From: an uncultured Gardnerella sp.
Lineage (GTDB): Bacteria > Actinomycetota > Actinomycetes > Actinomycetales > Bifidobacteriaceae
DNA length: 52,237 bases
Assembly: GCA_947292085.1 (NCBI GenBank)
Contig: CAMYPN010000001.1
Location: 1 to 52,237 of the forward strand
Reading direction: 5' to 3'
The translations under genes were made by a program, and so were the position numbers. Positions 37,519 to 46,131 of this stretch are shown here, in pieces (within the stretch, counting starts at the first letter, position 1; every line of letters begins with the position of its first letter). The notes beneath the pieces were generated by a model. It was not told where the DNA came from. It was given only the letters and a program-made list of their open reading frames with translations, and searched no databases.

Positions 37519-37893
37519 ATGAACGAAACAAAAGAAAACGCGAGCGCAGAAAGCGAAAATAAAATTCAAACTCATAAAACCAATACTGTTGCAGCTCTCT
37601 GCATTGCTCCAAGCGGAGTAGGAGAAGAGTTAAGCGAGTATGTTGCAGATGCTGTACAAGTAATACGCGATTCTGGTTTAAAAAACGAGACAAACGCAAT
37701 GTTTACTAACATTGAAGGCGAATTTGATGACGTTATGCGCGTAGTAAAAGATGCAACAATGGCTGTAGTAAACCAGGGACATAGAACGGAAGTTATACTA
37801 AAACTCGATATTCGTCCTGGTTTTAGTGGGCAAATTGACGCAAAGCACGAGTTGGTTGATGAAATTCTTAAGCGACGCAAAAACGAAAATTAA
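37519..37893 (+). CDS. MTH1187/YqgV family thiamine-binding protein
   Basis: A 124-residue protein of the MTH1187 (DUF77) family, small ferredoxin-like proteins known to bind thiamine or related ligands. The core begins near residue 21 (VAALCIAPSGVGEELSEYV) and contains EGEFDDVMRVVKDA and LKLDIRPG. The first 20 residues are polar and probably disordered. It is one of only two genes clearly on the plus strand here. A TACAAT -10-like box lies at 37472-37477. Its stop overlaps the uppS stop (shared TTAA). Confidence 0.85.
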   Translation: MNETKENASAESENKIQTHKTNTVAALCIAPSGVGEELSEYVADAVQVIRDSGLKNETNAMFTNIEGEFDDVMRVVKDATMAVVNQGHRTEVILKLDIRPGFSGQIDAKHELVDEILKRRKNEN

Positions 37894-38684
37894 GCGTTCT
37901 TAACTCCACCAAAACGGCGATCACGATGCGCATAACGATCAATAGATCTCCAAAGCGCTTCACGACCATAATCAGGGAAAAGTTCCGGAACAAAATCAAG
38001 TTCTGCGTACGATGCCTGCCATGGAAGAAAATTACTTGTACGCTGCTCGCCAGAAGTACGAATAACTAAATCGCAGTCTGGAATATCCGGATTATACAAG
38101 TGTTCAGAAATCATTTTTTCTGTAACGCGATCGCCCTTAATCTTTCCGTCACGAACTTCTTTAGCAATTTGCGCGCAAGCATCCGCAATTTCTGCTCGTC
38201 CACCGTAGTTTAAGCAAAAAACAACATCAATAGTTTTGTTATTCTTGGTGATTTCTTGAGCTTTTTCTAACTCGTCAATAACTGACTTCCACAAACGAGG
38301 ACGACGACCAGCCCAGCGCACGCGCACACCCCACTCGTTCATTTGAGAAACGCGTCTGTGAATAATATCTCTAGAAAATCCCATCAAAAAGCGTACTTCT
38401 TGCGGCGAACGCTTCCAATTTTCAGTAGAAAACGTGTACAAACTCAAGTAACGAACCCCAGCTTCAATAGCCCCTGCAATAGTATCGAACACAACAGGTT
38501 CCGCAGCTTTATGGCCTTCAGTACGAATCATTCCACGCTCTTTAGCCCATCTACCGTTACCATCCATAATCACACCAACGTGGCGAGGAACTTTTCCTTT
38601 AGGAAAATCTGGTATACGAGAAGGGTCACTAAAAGGAGCCGCTGGAATATTAAGCGATGTATAATCCACGTTTTCAAAAGCCAT
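37890..38684 (-). CDS. uppS: Undecaprenyl diphosphate synthase (cis-prenyltransferase)
   Basis: UppS makes the C55 lipid carrier for wall synthesis by adding isopentenyl units to farnesyl diphosphate. The 264-residue protein has GVIMDGNGRWAKER with the essential Asp41, the FSTENWKRSP motif and the C-terminal RTSGEQRTSNFLPWQ motif. It lies 78 bp downstream of recO and converges with the thiamine-binding-like gene. Confidence 0.96.
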   Translation of the reverse strand: MAFENVDYTSLNIPAAPFSDPSRIPDFPKGKVPRHVGVIMDGNGRWAKERGMIRTEGHKAAEPVVFDTIAGAIEAGVRYLSLYTFSTENWKRSPQEVRFLMGFSRDIIHRRVSQMNEWGVRVRWAGRRPRLWKSVIDELEKAQEITKNNKTIDVVFCLNYGGRAEIADACAQIAKEVRDGKIKGDRVTEKMISEHLYNPDIPDCDLVIRTSGEQRTSNFLPWQASYAELDFVPELFPDYGREALWRSIDRYAHRDRRFGGVKNA

Positions 38685-38762
38685 ACTTAAGAATGTAACA
38701 ACCCCATTGAACGAATCAACACAAAGTGAGAAAACTTACTAGCAAGATTTATCAAAAAAAAC

Positions 38763-39482
38763 TTACGAAAGAACAGAAAAAGATCGAAGGGAACGCTCCA
38801 GATAATACTCACACCAGCGTTCAACGCACATAACTGTTTTTTCGTCAACGCAAGTTGAATCAAGTACTTTCCAATCTCCATTAGATAATGCAATTAGTAA
38901 ATTCCTAGTGTTTTCGTCACAAATATAAGATCCAGAAGTGTGGTCAGTATTACACATAACTCCGCCGGCAGATGGAGCAAAAAATTGAAGACCATCTTCC
39001 CTACCACACACAACACATGAAACTAAGCGAGGAGACCATCCGGCAAGACAAAGCGAGCGCATAGCATAAGACATCCCAATAGCTTTTGGAGAATGTTTAT
39101 GTTGGCAAAGAGATGAAAGAGCCGAAATAAGAAGAGTGTATTGCGATGAAGAATCTTGAAACTCTCCAGATACAAGCGCGTCAACAGTTTCTAACATAAC
39201 GCTAGCGTACTCGTAAAGATTATAGTCGGAACAAATAGTGCCGGCATACGCAGCAATAGACGAAGCCTGAGAAATAACGTCTAAAGACTTACCCTTAGCA
39301 AGAAGCACATCTACACGCATAAATGGCTCTAAGCGGCCACCAAAGCGCGATTTAAGTCTTCTTACTCCCTTTGCTACAGCACGCACTTTGCCGTGATTTT
39401 TAGTAAGCAGAACAACAATACGATCTGCTTCACCGAGATCAAAAGTACGAAGCACAACTGCTTCATCACGATATAACGGCAT
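38763..39482 (-). CDS. recO: DNA repair protein RecO
   Basis: RecO helps RecA load on gaps coated by SSB. The 239-residue protein begins with an OB-fold segment (RDEAVVLRTFDLGEADRIVVLLT) and GVRRLKSRFGGRLEP. A helical domain follows, then a zinc-type CVVCGRED near residue 160 and a further Cys in GGVMCNTDH. The length is typical. It precedes uppS, a common order in Actinobacteria. Confidence 0.95.
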   Translation of the reverse strand: MPLYRDEAVVLRTFDLGEADRIVVLLTKNHGKVRAVAKGVRRLKSRFGGRLEPFMRVDVLLAKGKSLDVISQASSIAAYAGTICSDYNLYEYASVMLETVDALVSGEFQDSSSQYTLLISALSSLCQHKHSPKAIGMSYAMRSLCLAGWSPRLVSCVVCGREDGLQFFAPSAGGVMCNTDHTSGSYICDENTRNLLIALSNGDWKVLDSTCVDEKTVMCVERWCEYYLERSLRSFSVLS

Positions 39483-39506
39483 AATGCTTAAAGCGTTGCA
39501 GAATTA

Positions 39507-40901
39507 CTACTTACGATCAGTATCTTTCAACAAAGGATTGTCGTCGCTGGAATCATCAGAATCGTCGTCATCTAAAGTTCCAAGCCTATTCATAATTGGG
39601 AAAGAAAGCTCAGGAATATCTAAATTAAGCTTATGCTGTTCCTCAAAAACAGAAGATCCATTACTTTCAGACTTGCTTGATTTTGGTGCTGCAGGAGGGA
39701 AAGAAGGAATTGGATTAGCAGACCGCTTAGAAGGAGCTGGCGGGAACATTGGAGGCAAAGGCTGCGAATCTTTTGCCTCGTCAGAATGATTATTAAGAAC
39801 AGTTGCACTCTGAGAAAGCTCATCATCGCTATCAGTGTTATCGATCACACGATGAGAAGAACGCGAATCAAACAAAGCATGCTCAGACTTGTCTAAATCA
39901 TTAAAATCATCCGAAGAGTCATTGTCGCGCTCTACATGAGGGAAAATACTTTGCTTCTCATAGTTTGGAGCAACCGGAACGTTAGGAATATTATCTTTAT
40001 TTGAATCCTCATTTTGCTCAGAAATGTTCTCTGCAGAAGACGAATCTGATGCTGCAGAAGGCGCAAAGGAAGGATAAGTTTCGTGTGCAGCAGACTTCGC
40101 ATTTGTAGCAGCTACTAAAGCAGCCATAGAAGAAGCTACAGACTTAGGTAACTCCTGATTCTGAGAGTCCTTATCGGAAGAAGACTTTGGAGCAAACGAA
40201 GCTGGAATATTTTCATCATTATAAGAATTATTTTCAAAAGCAAAATCTTCATCGTCAGAATCATATTGAGATACACGCTCATACGCTTCCAACCTACTCA
40301 TTAAACGAATGCAAGTATTCAAATAATAATCAACTTGCCTCTCGTCGTAACCATGCTTTCCAGAACGCTGGGTGAAAATTATGTTAGAAACAAACGTTGA
40401 ATCGATATCCTCAAGATACTCTGCATCATTACCCCAATTAGGCTTAACACCGAGCATCACAGCAATCTTATCAAGCGTTTGATCGACCATATCGTCTACT
40501 TGTTTGCGATCGTATGATGGACGCCTCTTCTTACCTTCAGCAAACCTATTGCGATAATCTCGCTTAGCATGCTTCAAAAGATCACGGTAAACAGCTTCAG
40601 TTTCCGCTTTCCACGCAACGCGTCCGCGCTGAGCTAAATCATACTCCGTGTTTTTATCTACAACGGCACGTTCTAAACGGGATAAAGCAGCATCAACTTG
40701 ACTAATAACATAGCCATTTCGCGCTAAATCAAATGAAACTTCTTGAATGTCCTGCTGAGTGAGCCTAACATCATCAGTTTCATACAACGAGTGCGCGCGC
40801 TCAAGAAAAGCATCAACCTGCGCAACGTTATAACCTAATTTACGACTACCAACACGCTCCATTCCAGAAGCATTACGAGCGGTATCAGGTTTCTGAGCCA
40901 T
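39507..40901 (-). CDS. Protein with four DivIVA-type repeats
   Basis: A 464-residue acidic protein. Four segments share the DivIVA-like pattern G-Y-x(4)-V-D-x-x-L or close variants: LGYNVAQVDAFL (22-33), NGYVISQVDAAL (62-73), PSYDRKQVDDMV (128-139) and HGYDERQVDYYL (183-194). Residues ~215-464 are Ser/Asp/Glu/Pro-rich and likely disordered. The frame is open to 41042, but the ATG at 40901 has AGGAGGTC well placed. No enzyme motif was seen. It may bind Wag31 or negatively curved membrane; that is inference from the repeats. Confidence 0.75.
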   Translation of the reverse strand: MAQKPDTARNASGMERVGSRKLGYNVAQVDAFLERAHSLYETDDVRLTQQDIQEVSFDLARNGYVISQVDAALSRLERAVVDKNTEYDLAQRGRVAWKAETEAVYRDLLKHAKRDYRNRFAEGKKRRPSYDRKQVDDMVDQTLDKIAVMLGVKPNWGNDAEYLEDIDSTFVSNIIFTQRSGKHGYDERQVDYYLNTCIRLMSRLEAYERVSQYDSDDEDFAFENNSYNDENIPASFAPKSSSDKDSQNQELPKSVASSMAALVAATNAKSAAHETYPSFAPSAASDSSSAENISEQNEDSNKDNIPNVPVAPNYEKQSIFPHVERDNDSSDDFNDLDKSEHALFDSRSSHRVIDNTDSDDELSQSATVLNNHSDEAKDSQPLPPMFPPAPSKRSANPIPSFPPAAPKSSKSESNGSSVFEEQHKLNLDIPELSFPIMNRLGTLDDDDSDDSSDDNPLLKDTDRK

Positions 40902-41050
40902 CGAAAATTGACCTCCTGAGCACAAATTCTTGTTCTCTATACTGTACGCGACTGTTGAGACGCACGCCACGCTATAAACTATTGATACAAAATTATTCAA
41001 AACTGCAACACACACGTATGAACTTATGAACACGCGGTACACGCATAAAT

Positions 41051-41080
41051 TTGCTTAACGTACATACCATACTGTATCTT
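41051..41080 (+). promoter_or_regulatory. Possible promoter of tRNA-Val
   Basis: TTGCTT (41051-41056), an 18-bp spacer and TATCTT (41075-41080) lie 9 bp before the tRNA start, a position suitable for stable RNA transcription. Confidence 0.45.
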
Positions 41081-41089
41081 GTTTCAAGC

Positions 41090-41165
<76 letters not shown>

Positions 41166-41171
41166 TTCGTG

Positions 41172-41217
41172 AATCTTAAGCGGATATGCCTCATTTCCGC
41201 TTAAGATTTTTGTTTTT
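41172..41217 (+). terminator. Terminator of tRNA-Val
   Basis: AATCTTAAGCGG (41172-41183) pairs perfectly with CCGCTTAAGATT (41197-41208), followed by TTTGTTTTT. It lies 9 bp after the tRNA. Confidence 0.9.
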
Positions 41218-41222
41218 CATCA

Positions 41223-41575
41223 CAGACTTAAGGTCATAAACCAAAAGTGTCAAAAGCTAAGCTGATGAATATCTTGTGGTATAAGCCGCAGACTCAATAC
41301 TGTTACTAACTCAGTCAAGTATCTGAGAAAATAACGCTAATCACCCAAACACCGTTACTAACTCAGATGGCCGACTGAGAAAATAACGGTAATGAGACAC
41401 TAATGCAGCGCGCCAACTGCGCGAGAGCCTCTAAACAGGCAGAATGAGACCATAATGCAGTAAGCGTTCTGCGCGAGGGTCTCTAAACAGATTCGATTAG
41501 CGCAAAACTCTTGTATTGAAAGACTTAATATAAGATTTCTTACACACTTTTGGCCTATAACCCAACTTATGCGAG
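41223..41575. repeat. Hairpin-rich repeat element with imperfect terminal inverted repeats
   Basis: Two tandem hairpins of type A (41301-41335 and 41352-41389, core GTTACTAACTCAG with CTGAGAAAATAAC) are followed by two of type B (41394-41431 and 41446-41483, core GAGAC...GCAG...CTGC...GTCTC). The block lies between CCAAAAGTGT (41241-41250) and ACACTTTTGG (41544-41553), which are exact inverted repeats that extend imperfectly outward. It could be a miniature element or a structured RNA. No ORF is supported in this 380-bp gap. Confidence 0.6.
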
Positions 41576-41597
41576 CGCCAAAGTTTAATAAACTTAA

Positions 41598-42506
41598 TTA
41601 ATAAACTTTGCAGGTTGGAAGCTTATCAGTTCCTTTACCAGATCCTATAGCTTTCAACGCTTTCCAAGCATCATCTAAAGTGTTAACGCTAACAACTTTA
41701 AGGCCTGACGGCACATGGCCAACAACTTCATCACAATTATCGTAAGGAGCTAAAAACCAGGTAGCGCCATCTCTAAGAGCACCAAGCATCTTCAAGCGAA
41801 TACCGCCAATAGCACCAATTTTAAGAGACTTATCAATAGTTCCAGTTCCAGCAATAATTTTTCCACCAGTTTCATGCTCGTCAGTGAGCTTGTCAAGAAT
41901 ACCCAGCGTATACATCATTCCACCAGAAGGCCCACCAATTTCATCAATATGCAGCTTAACTTTCACACCGTCAGTAGAAATACCAAGTTTTTTACGAGCA
42001 TACTCAAGAGCAACATCCTGAGCTGAAGATTGAGAAGTGTTCATCTCATCATTAGACTCCTTCTCATAAGCATCAGCATCCTGCCCTGCAGGAACCACTG
42101 CCTCAACAGGAGTAATCGCACTACGAGGATTATTCCAAGCCAATAATGCAGACACTGTAGGAACCTCATAGCCAGGAACACCAGAAGCATCAACAGTAAG
42201 AAGAAGCAATTTGCCAGGATCCTCATCAACAGGCTTCTTCAAACCAGTTACTGTTATTACAGGTTCACCATACGATTTACCTAACACATCTTGAGTAGGA
42301 CCAGGCTCTTCTACAACGTACGCACTCGGAATAAGAAGCATAAACCAGGCAAGTAAAAACGCAAAGAACCCAGTAAAATAACGCAACGGACGCGCATTAA
42401 CATAACGAAAAAGAGTACGCGGACTAAACAGTACTGCCTTCAGAAATGCAAATAAAGCACGCTTATAGGTAGAAGGGTTACGCAATTCGTACAAGATATG
42501 AGACAT
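41598..42506 (-). CDS. YlbL-like membrane-anchored Lon-type (S16) protease, PDZ domain missing
   Basis: A 302-residue protein with one membrane segment (~42-62) and an extracellular C-terminal Lon-type protease domain. The Ser-Lys dyad is visible as Ser194 in GGPSGGMM and Lys239 in IGAIGGIRLK. YlbL relatives (~340 residues) usually carry a PDZ domain between the membrane part and the protease. Here that region is only a short acidic linker (~140-165), so the PDZ domain seems absent. The N-terminal conserved segment (EEPGPTQDVLG) is kept. Substrate unknown. Confidence 0.85.
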   Translation of the reverse strand: MSHILYELRNPSTYKRALFAFLKAVLFSPRTLFRYVNARPLRYFTGFFAFLLAWFMLLIPSAYVVEEPGPTQDVLGKSYGEPVITVTGLKKPVDEDPGKLLLLTVDASGVPGYEVPTVSALLAWNNPRSAITPVEAVVPAGQDADAYEKESNDEMNTSQSSAQDVALEYARKKLGISTDGVKVKLHIDEIGGPSGGMMYTLGILDKLTDEHETGGKIIAGTGTIDKSLKIGAIGGIRLKMLGALRDGATWFLAPYDNCDEVVGHVPSGLKVVSVNTLDDAWKALKAIGSGKGTDKLPTCKVY

Positions 42507-42583
42507 AGTTTTATCATATACTCCAAAAATAAGACTCTACACAAAATTACAAATATTATTTCAAAAGTATCGTATATAAAATT

Positions 42584-43339
42584 TCATTTTTCAGGCAATT
42601 TTTGAGCATTACAATTATGCAAAATTAAGGCCATGGATCGCTTTTCTTCATCAGTTACGCTAAGAGAATACTTACTTTTCACAGCAATTTGACGAGCTAC
42701 ATAATCGCAACGGAACTTCTTATTAGACGGAAGCCAGTAAGCTGCAGAAGCAGAGCCTTTATCTTCATTAGCTTTACCTTGAACTGCAAGCAAATTAAGC
42801 ATATCGTTGCCAAAACTAATACGCTTAGATTTACTCCAATGCCACGCTCCAGATTGCCATGCGTTCTCCAATGCAACCACGTGATCGATTTGAACAAGAG
42901 AACTAGTTTTACGTCCCCTAACAAATTGAATATCTAAACCGGTGTAAGGATCATGAAGCAACCCAGAACGCACTTGGCAAGAGCCAGCATAACGAAAACG
43001 AACATTAACTAAATCTCTAGCTAAAACATCTTCGCGAACATCACAGCCATTACCATCAACATCTGTTGAACGATACCCAAAAAGAGTGCGATCATATCCA
43101 CTTCTATGCGGTTTCGACACTTTCAAAGTACGAAGAACGTCTGCAGCCTGCCCACTGGACTCATACTCGCCTGTAAGCTGAGCCGCAGTGCGATTAAATT
43201 TTGGAAGCAAAAGACCTATTGCGATTCCAATGATCACAGCAAGAATAATCAACCATATTAATGCTTTGGCTGAGCGAGAAAGGCTTTTACGATGCGAAAA
43301 CTTGCGCTTTGAGCGCACGGAACGATAAGTGCTACTCAA
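42584..43339 (-). CDS. Membrane-anchored HNH nuclease family protein (DUF1524-like)
   Basis: A 251-residue protein with a basic N terminus, one membrane segment (~26-46) and an extracytoplasmic nuclease-like domain. Motifs match DUF1524/GmrSD-C-type HNH proteins: Asp152-His153 in IDHVVAL, Asn182 in DMLNLL and the NEDKG segment at 191-195. Cys99 and Cys121 may form a disulfide. A secreted or surface nuclease role, such as DNA scavenging, is inferred. It starts 9 bp beyond the degenerate ABC-like gene. Confidence 0.8.
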   Translation of the reverse strand: MSSTYRSVRSKRKFSHRKSLSRSAKALIWLIILAVIIGIAIGLLLPKFNRTAAQLTGEYESSGQAADVLRTLKVSKPHRSGYDRTLFGYRSTDVDGNGCDVREDVLARDLVNVRFRYAGSCQVRSGLLHDPYTGLDIQFVRGRKTSSLVQIDHVVALENAWQSGAWHWSKSKRISFGNDMLNLLAVQGKANEDKGSASAAYWLPSNKKFRCDYVARQIAVKSKYSLSVTDEEKRSMALILHNCNAQKLPEK

Positions 43340-43347
43340 TGCAGCCT

Positions 43348-45945
43348 CTACTTACTTTTAGAGCCTGAAAAAGAAGCTTTTTCTGTTTTCTGATTCAAAG
43401 AATTATTAGAATCTTTGATTTTTTGAAGCTTCCTAAGTTTATTTGCTTTCCTGTGAGATAAAGGCATAGTTCGCATATCTACAGCCCAAGGTATGCGTCG
43501 AAGAACAACATCTACAACCTGCTGAGTTACACTGACAAGAACAATTACTGCCATAACAACATAAACCGTACTCCACGCTGGAATATTTGACGGAGCAGGA
43601 TGCATAGTCTGAGAAATAAGCATCACAGCATAAGCTATGCCAATAAGAGCGCAAGACATAACAAGCGCTGTCATTCTGCCAATCCTACGATTTAGACGCA
43701 TATTCTGTTGCGCTAACTTATTCATAGTAACCATCATGGCATTAACACAACGCTCGCCTTGACGATAAGCAAGAACCTCATCTATACCAAGCTCCACATC
43801 ATCAGCTTCAAGCTCAACAGCATGCTGCTCAGCACGAACCTTTGCCATAACGCTTCTTGAACGCAAACGGAAAATTAGAGGAATAACAAAAGTTATTATT
43901 ACCAAAAGAACAACAGACACAACAGCAAGTCGCTGATGGAAATAATTCAACAATGCAACAATCGGTATAACCGCAACAATCATTCCTACGCTCATACTTA
44001 TACCAGCACGATGCAGATGCGCATGATGCATATCTACACCAGCAAAAGAAAGCAGAAGAGTAAACGCTCTAATAGTCATACAAATAACGGAAACCATAAT
44101 AAACTGCTGAGTTGTTAAATTGCATATATTTCTTCCAGCCTCAGCAAACATAGCAGCTACAGTACAAACAGGTATAAGTACAGTGGCAATAATATTTATA
44201 AGAGTTGCGAAAGTAGAAATAATACCAAAAGCAACTTTAGCAAAAGTAGATATTTCACGAATTTCATAACGCAAAACATGGCTCGTAACTAAATTAGAAT
44301 CGTTAGAACCAGAAAACTTTTTAGACTCAACTTTCGTCTGTTTTACTTGCTTATCTTCTGGATATCTGTACACGTCAACATCAACGCTTAAATCAGATTT
44401 AGAAATTCCAACAGAATTAGGCATTAAAACCAGAACTGTTGCGCTTCTAGCCAAACGACGAAGCATGCTTAGTATTTGAGAAGATTCCTGATCGCTTATA
44501 TTTTCAGCAGAATAGTCAAAAATGTAAACTGGAGTATGACGCAACATTGCTCTAGCAATTAACATTCTGCGCAAAATATTCTCATGATTATCTTCTATGC
44601 GATCAATTCGCAAATCCAAACCGTCATAATCCGCATACACAACTCCATCCACATGTGCTTGACGAAGAGCATCCCACATTGAAGTTGTAGTGGCTTTCGA
44701 AGAAGCCATAAGAAGATTATTACGTAAAGTAGTAGCAAATAAATGACTACGCTCACTAACTAAAGTAACAACATCAGCTAAAGCTCCAGGAGCAGCATTA
44801 CACAAAGAAATATAAGACGAATTTTGCGTCTCATTCAAACGATCAGAAGCAACAAATGGTGAAAAATCAGCACTTTGCAGCGTATCATACTTATCGCTAT
44901 AGTACAGCGCAACATCAGCGTTATCGTTAAAACCTGTGCCAGATAACACATATTTCCGAAGTAGCTGATTGTACTGCTGCGGAACAATATTAAGCACACC
45001 ATCTTGCGCTATAAACGACATCCTGGCTCTACTATGATGCTCATCAGCAGGAATCTCACAGCGCACATGTAAAGATACGTGTGTTGCACCGTCTGGAAGT
45101 TTAAGACTCGTAGAATCATCAGTAAAAGAAACAGGAGCTTCAGAATCAACAACTCGTTCAAGTAAAGCATGCATACGAATCAAACCGTGAGTCGCGTGAC
45201 GCACAACATACATTTGGCGACCGACTCTACGAAGAGGCTCCACGCTTAGCATTAGCAAAGGCATAGTTAGCAGTGCGGCAGCTAAACCGACACCCTTAAC
45301 TGAAGAAAGCCAAACTGTAGAAATAATTGCTACAGCAGTAGATGCATAAGCGAACAAAGCACAAACACAGCGCGCAGCAACAGAAACATTTAAAAGAGAA
45401 CAAACAAGAGTCGCAAACGCAAATATTGCAGAAATAGCAGAAATACTAGCAATAGCAGGATTAACAGTAAATAAAACTCCGCAAACAATAAACGGTATAG
45501 GAATTGACGCAATAATTTGAGGAATCAGCAAACCAGCCCAACTCTGTATCCAAGACACATCGTCGTTAACAGTAGTAGCAGAGTTGTAAGAATTACTCTC
45601 ATCAGCTTTTACAGATCGCAAAGACAGAATAGCTCTTAACATTTTTGGACGCAGACGCATAGCAACCTTAGTGCCAATTTCTGCGCCTAAAGTGCAAGAT
45701 CCGTGAAAAGAAACATATTTAACTAGAACTATTACTATAAGAGCAACTATGTAAGGCGTAATTTCTATAGAAGAAGTAACAAGTGAGTGTGATGAACTTT
45801 TAACCGGACGTAAAACTGGCGAAAGTAAACCTACGCACACGTATACGAAACCAATATTCATTAGGGAAGAAAGTAATAAACTTGCCGCTCTTAAAGCCAC
45901 CAAGTGTTTTACACCAGGCACGAACGCAAAGAAACGACTAATCAT
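43348..45945 (-). CDS. CydDC-like ABC protein with a degenerate ATPase domain
   Basis: An 865-residue protein arranged as membrane domain 1 (~12-240), an ABC ATPase-like domain (~270-520), membrane domain 2 (~545-820) and a basic tail, with no second ATPase domain. Fold markers of CydC/CydD exporters persist, but every catalytic motif is altered. The Walker A position reads VPQQYNQLLRKYVLSG (321-336), with Gln in place of Lys. The Q-loop reads SERSHLF (398-404 region). The signature is EDNHEN (451-456). Walker B is VYIFDY (473-478), with Tyr instead of Glu. The switch His is lost (LMPN, 507-510). ATP-driven transport is unlikely. The long open frame argues for a retained function. Confidence 0.75.
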   Translation of the reverse strand: MISRFFAFVPGVKHLVALRAASLLLSSLMNIGFVYVCVGLLSPVLRPVKSSSHSLVTSSIEITPYIVALIVIVLVKYVSFHGSCTLGAEIGTKVAMRLRPKMLRAILSLRSVKADESNSYNSATTVNDDVSWIQSWAGLLIPQIIASIPIPFIVCGVLFTVNPAIASISAISAIFAFATLVCSLLNVSVAARCVCALFAYASTAVAIISTVWLSSVKGVGLAAALLTMPLLMLSVEPLRRVGRQMYVVRHATHGLIRMHALLERVVDSEAPVSFTDDSTSLKLPDGATHVSLHVRCEIPADEHHSRARMSFIAQDGVLNIVPQQYNQLLRKYVLSGTGFNDNADVALYYSDKYDTLQSADFSPFVASDRLNETQNSSYISLCNAAPGALADVVTLVSERSHLFATTLRNNLLMASSKATTTSMWDALRQAHVDGVVYADYDGLDLRIDRIEDNHENILRRMLIARAMLRHTPVYIFDYSAENISDQESSQILSMLRRLARSATVLVLMPNSVGISKSDLSVDVDVYRYPEDKQVKQTKVESKKFSGSNDSNLVTSHVLRYEIREISTFAKVAFGIISTFATLINIIATVLIPVCTVAAMFAEAGRNICNLTTQQFIMVSVICMTIRAFTLLLSFAGVDMHHAHLHRAGISMSVGMIVAVIPIVALLNYFHQRLAVVSVVLLVIITFVIPLIFRLRSRSVMAKVRAEQHAVELEADDVELGIDEVLAYRQGERCVNAMMVTMNKLAQQNMRLNRRIGRMTALVMSCALIGIAYAVMLISQTMHPAPSNIPAWSTVYVVMAVIVLVSVTQQVVDVVLRRIPWAVDMRTMPLSHRKANKLRKLQKIKDSNNSLNQKTEKASFSGSKSK

Positions 45946-46131
45946 CTCCCAATCCTTTTCAAAAGATTCTTAACATTAAACACACCAACCACTCGCTTCC
46001 TAAGATTACGCTAATATCGCGGCATCAACACGCCGTTCGGCACTAAAAGTAACGCTTAAAAACAGTAATTAAAAACAAAGTAAATGCAAGTAATTCAGCA
46101 ATTAAGTCTAAAAGATAATTATGTAAATAAT

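Noticed and set aside
40902..41042. N-terminal extension of the DivIVA-repeat protein to 41042
   Set aside because: The start at 40901 has AGGAGGTC properly spaced; the upstream part has no ribosome site.
43348..45945. Frameshifted or truncated CydDC pseudogene
   Set aside because: The frame is open for 865 codons and has a ribosome site, so I kept it as a CDS with degenerate motifs, not as a pseudogene.
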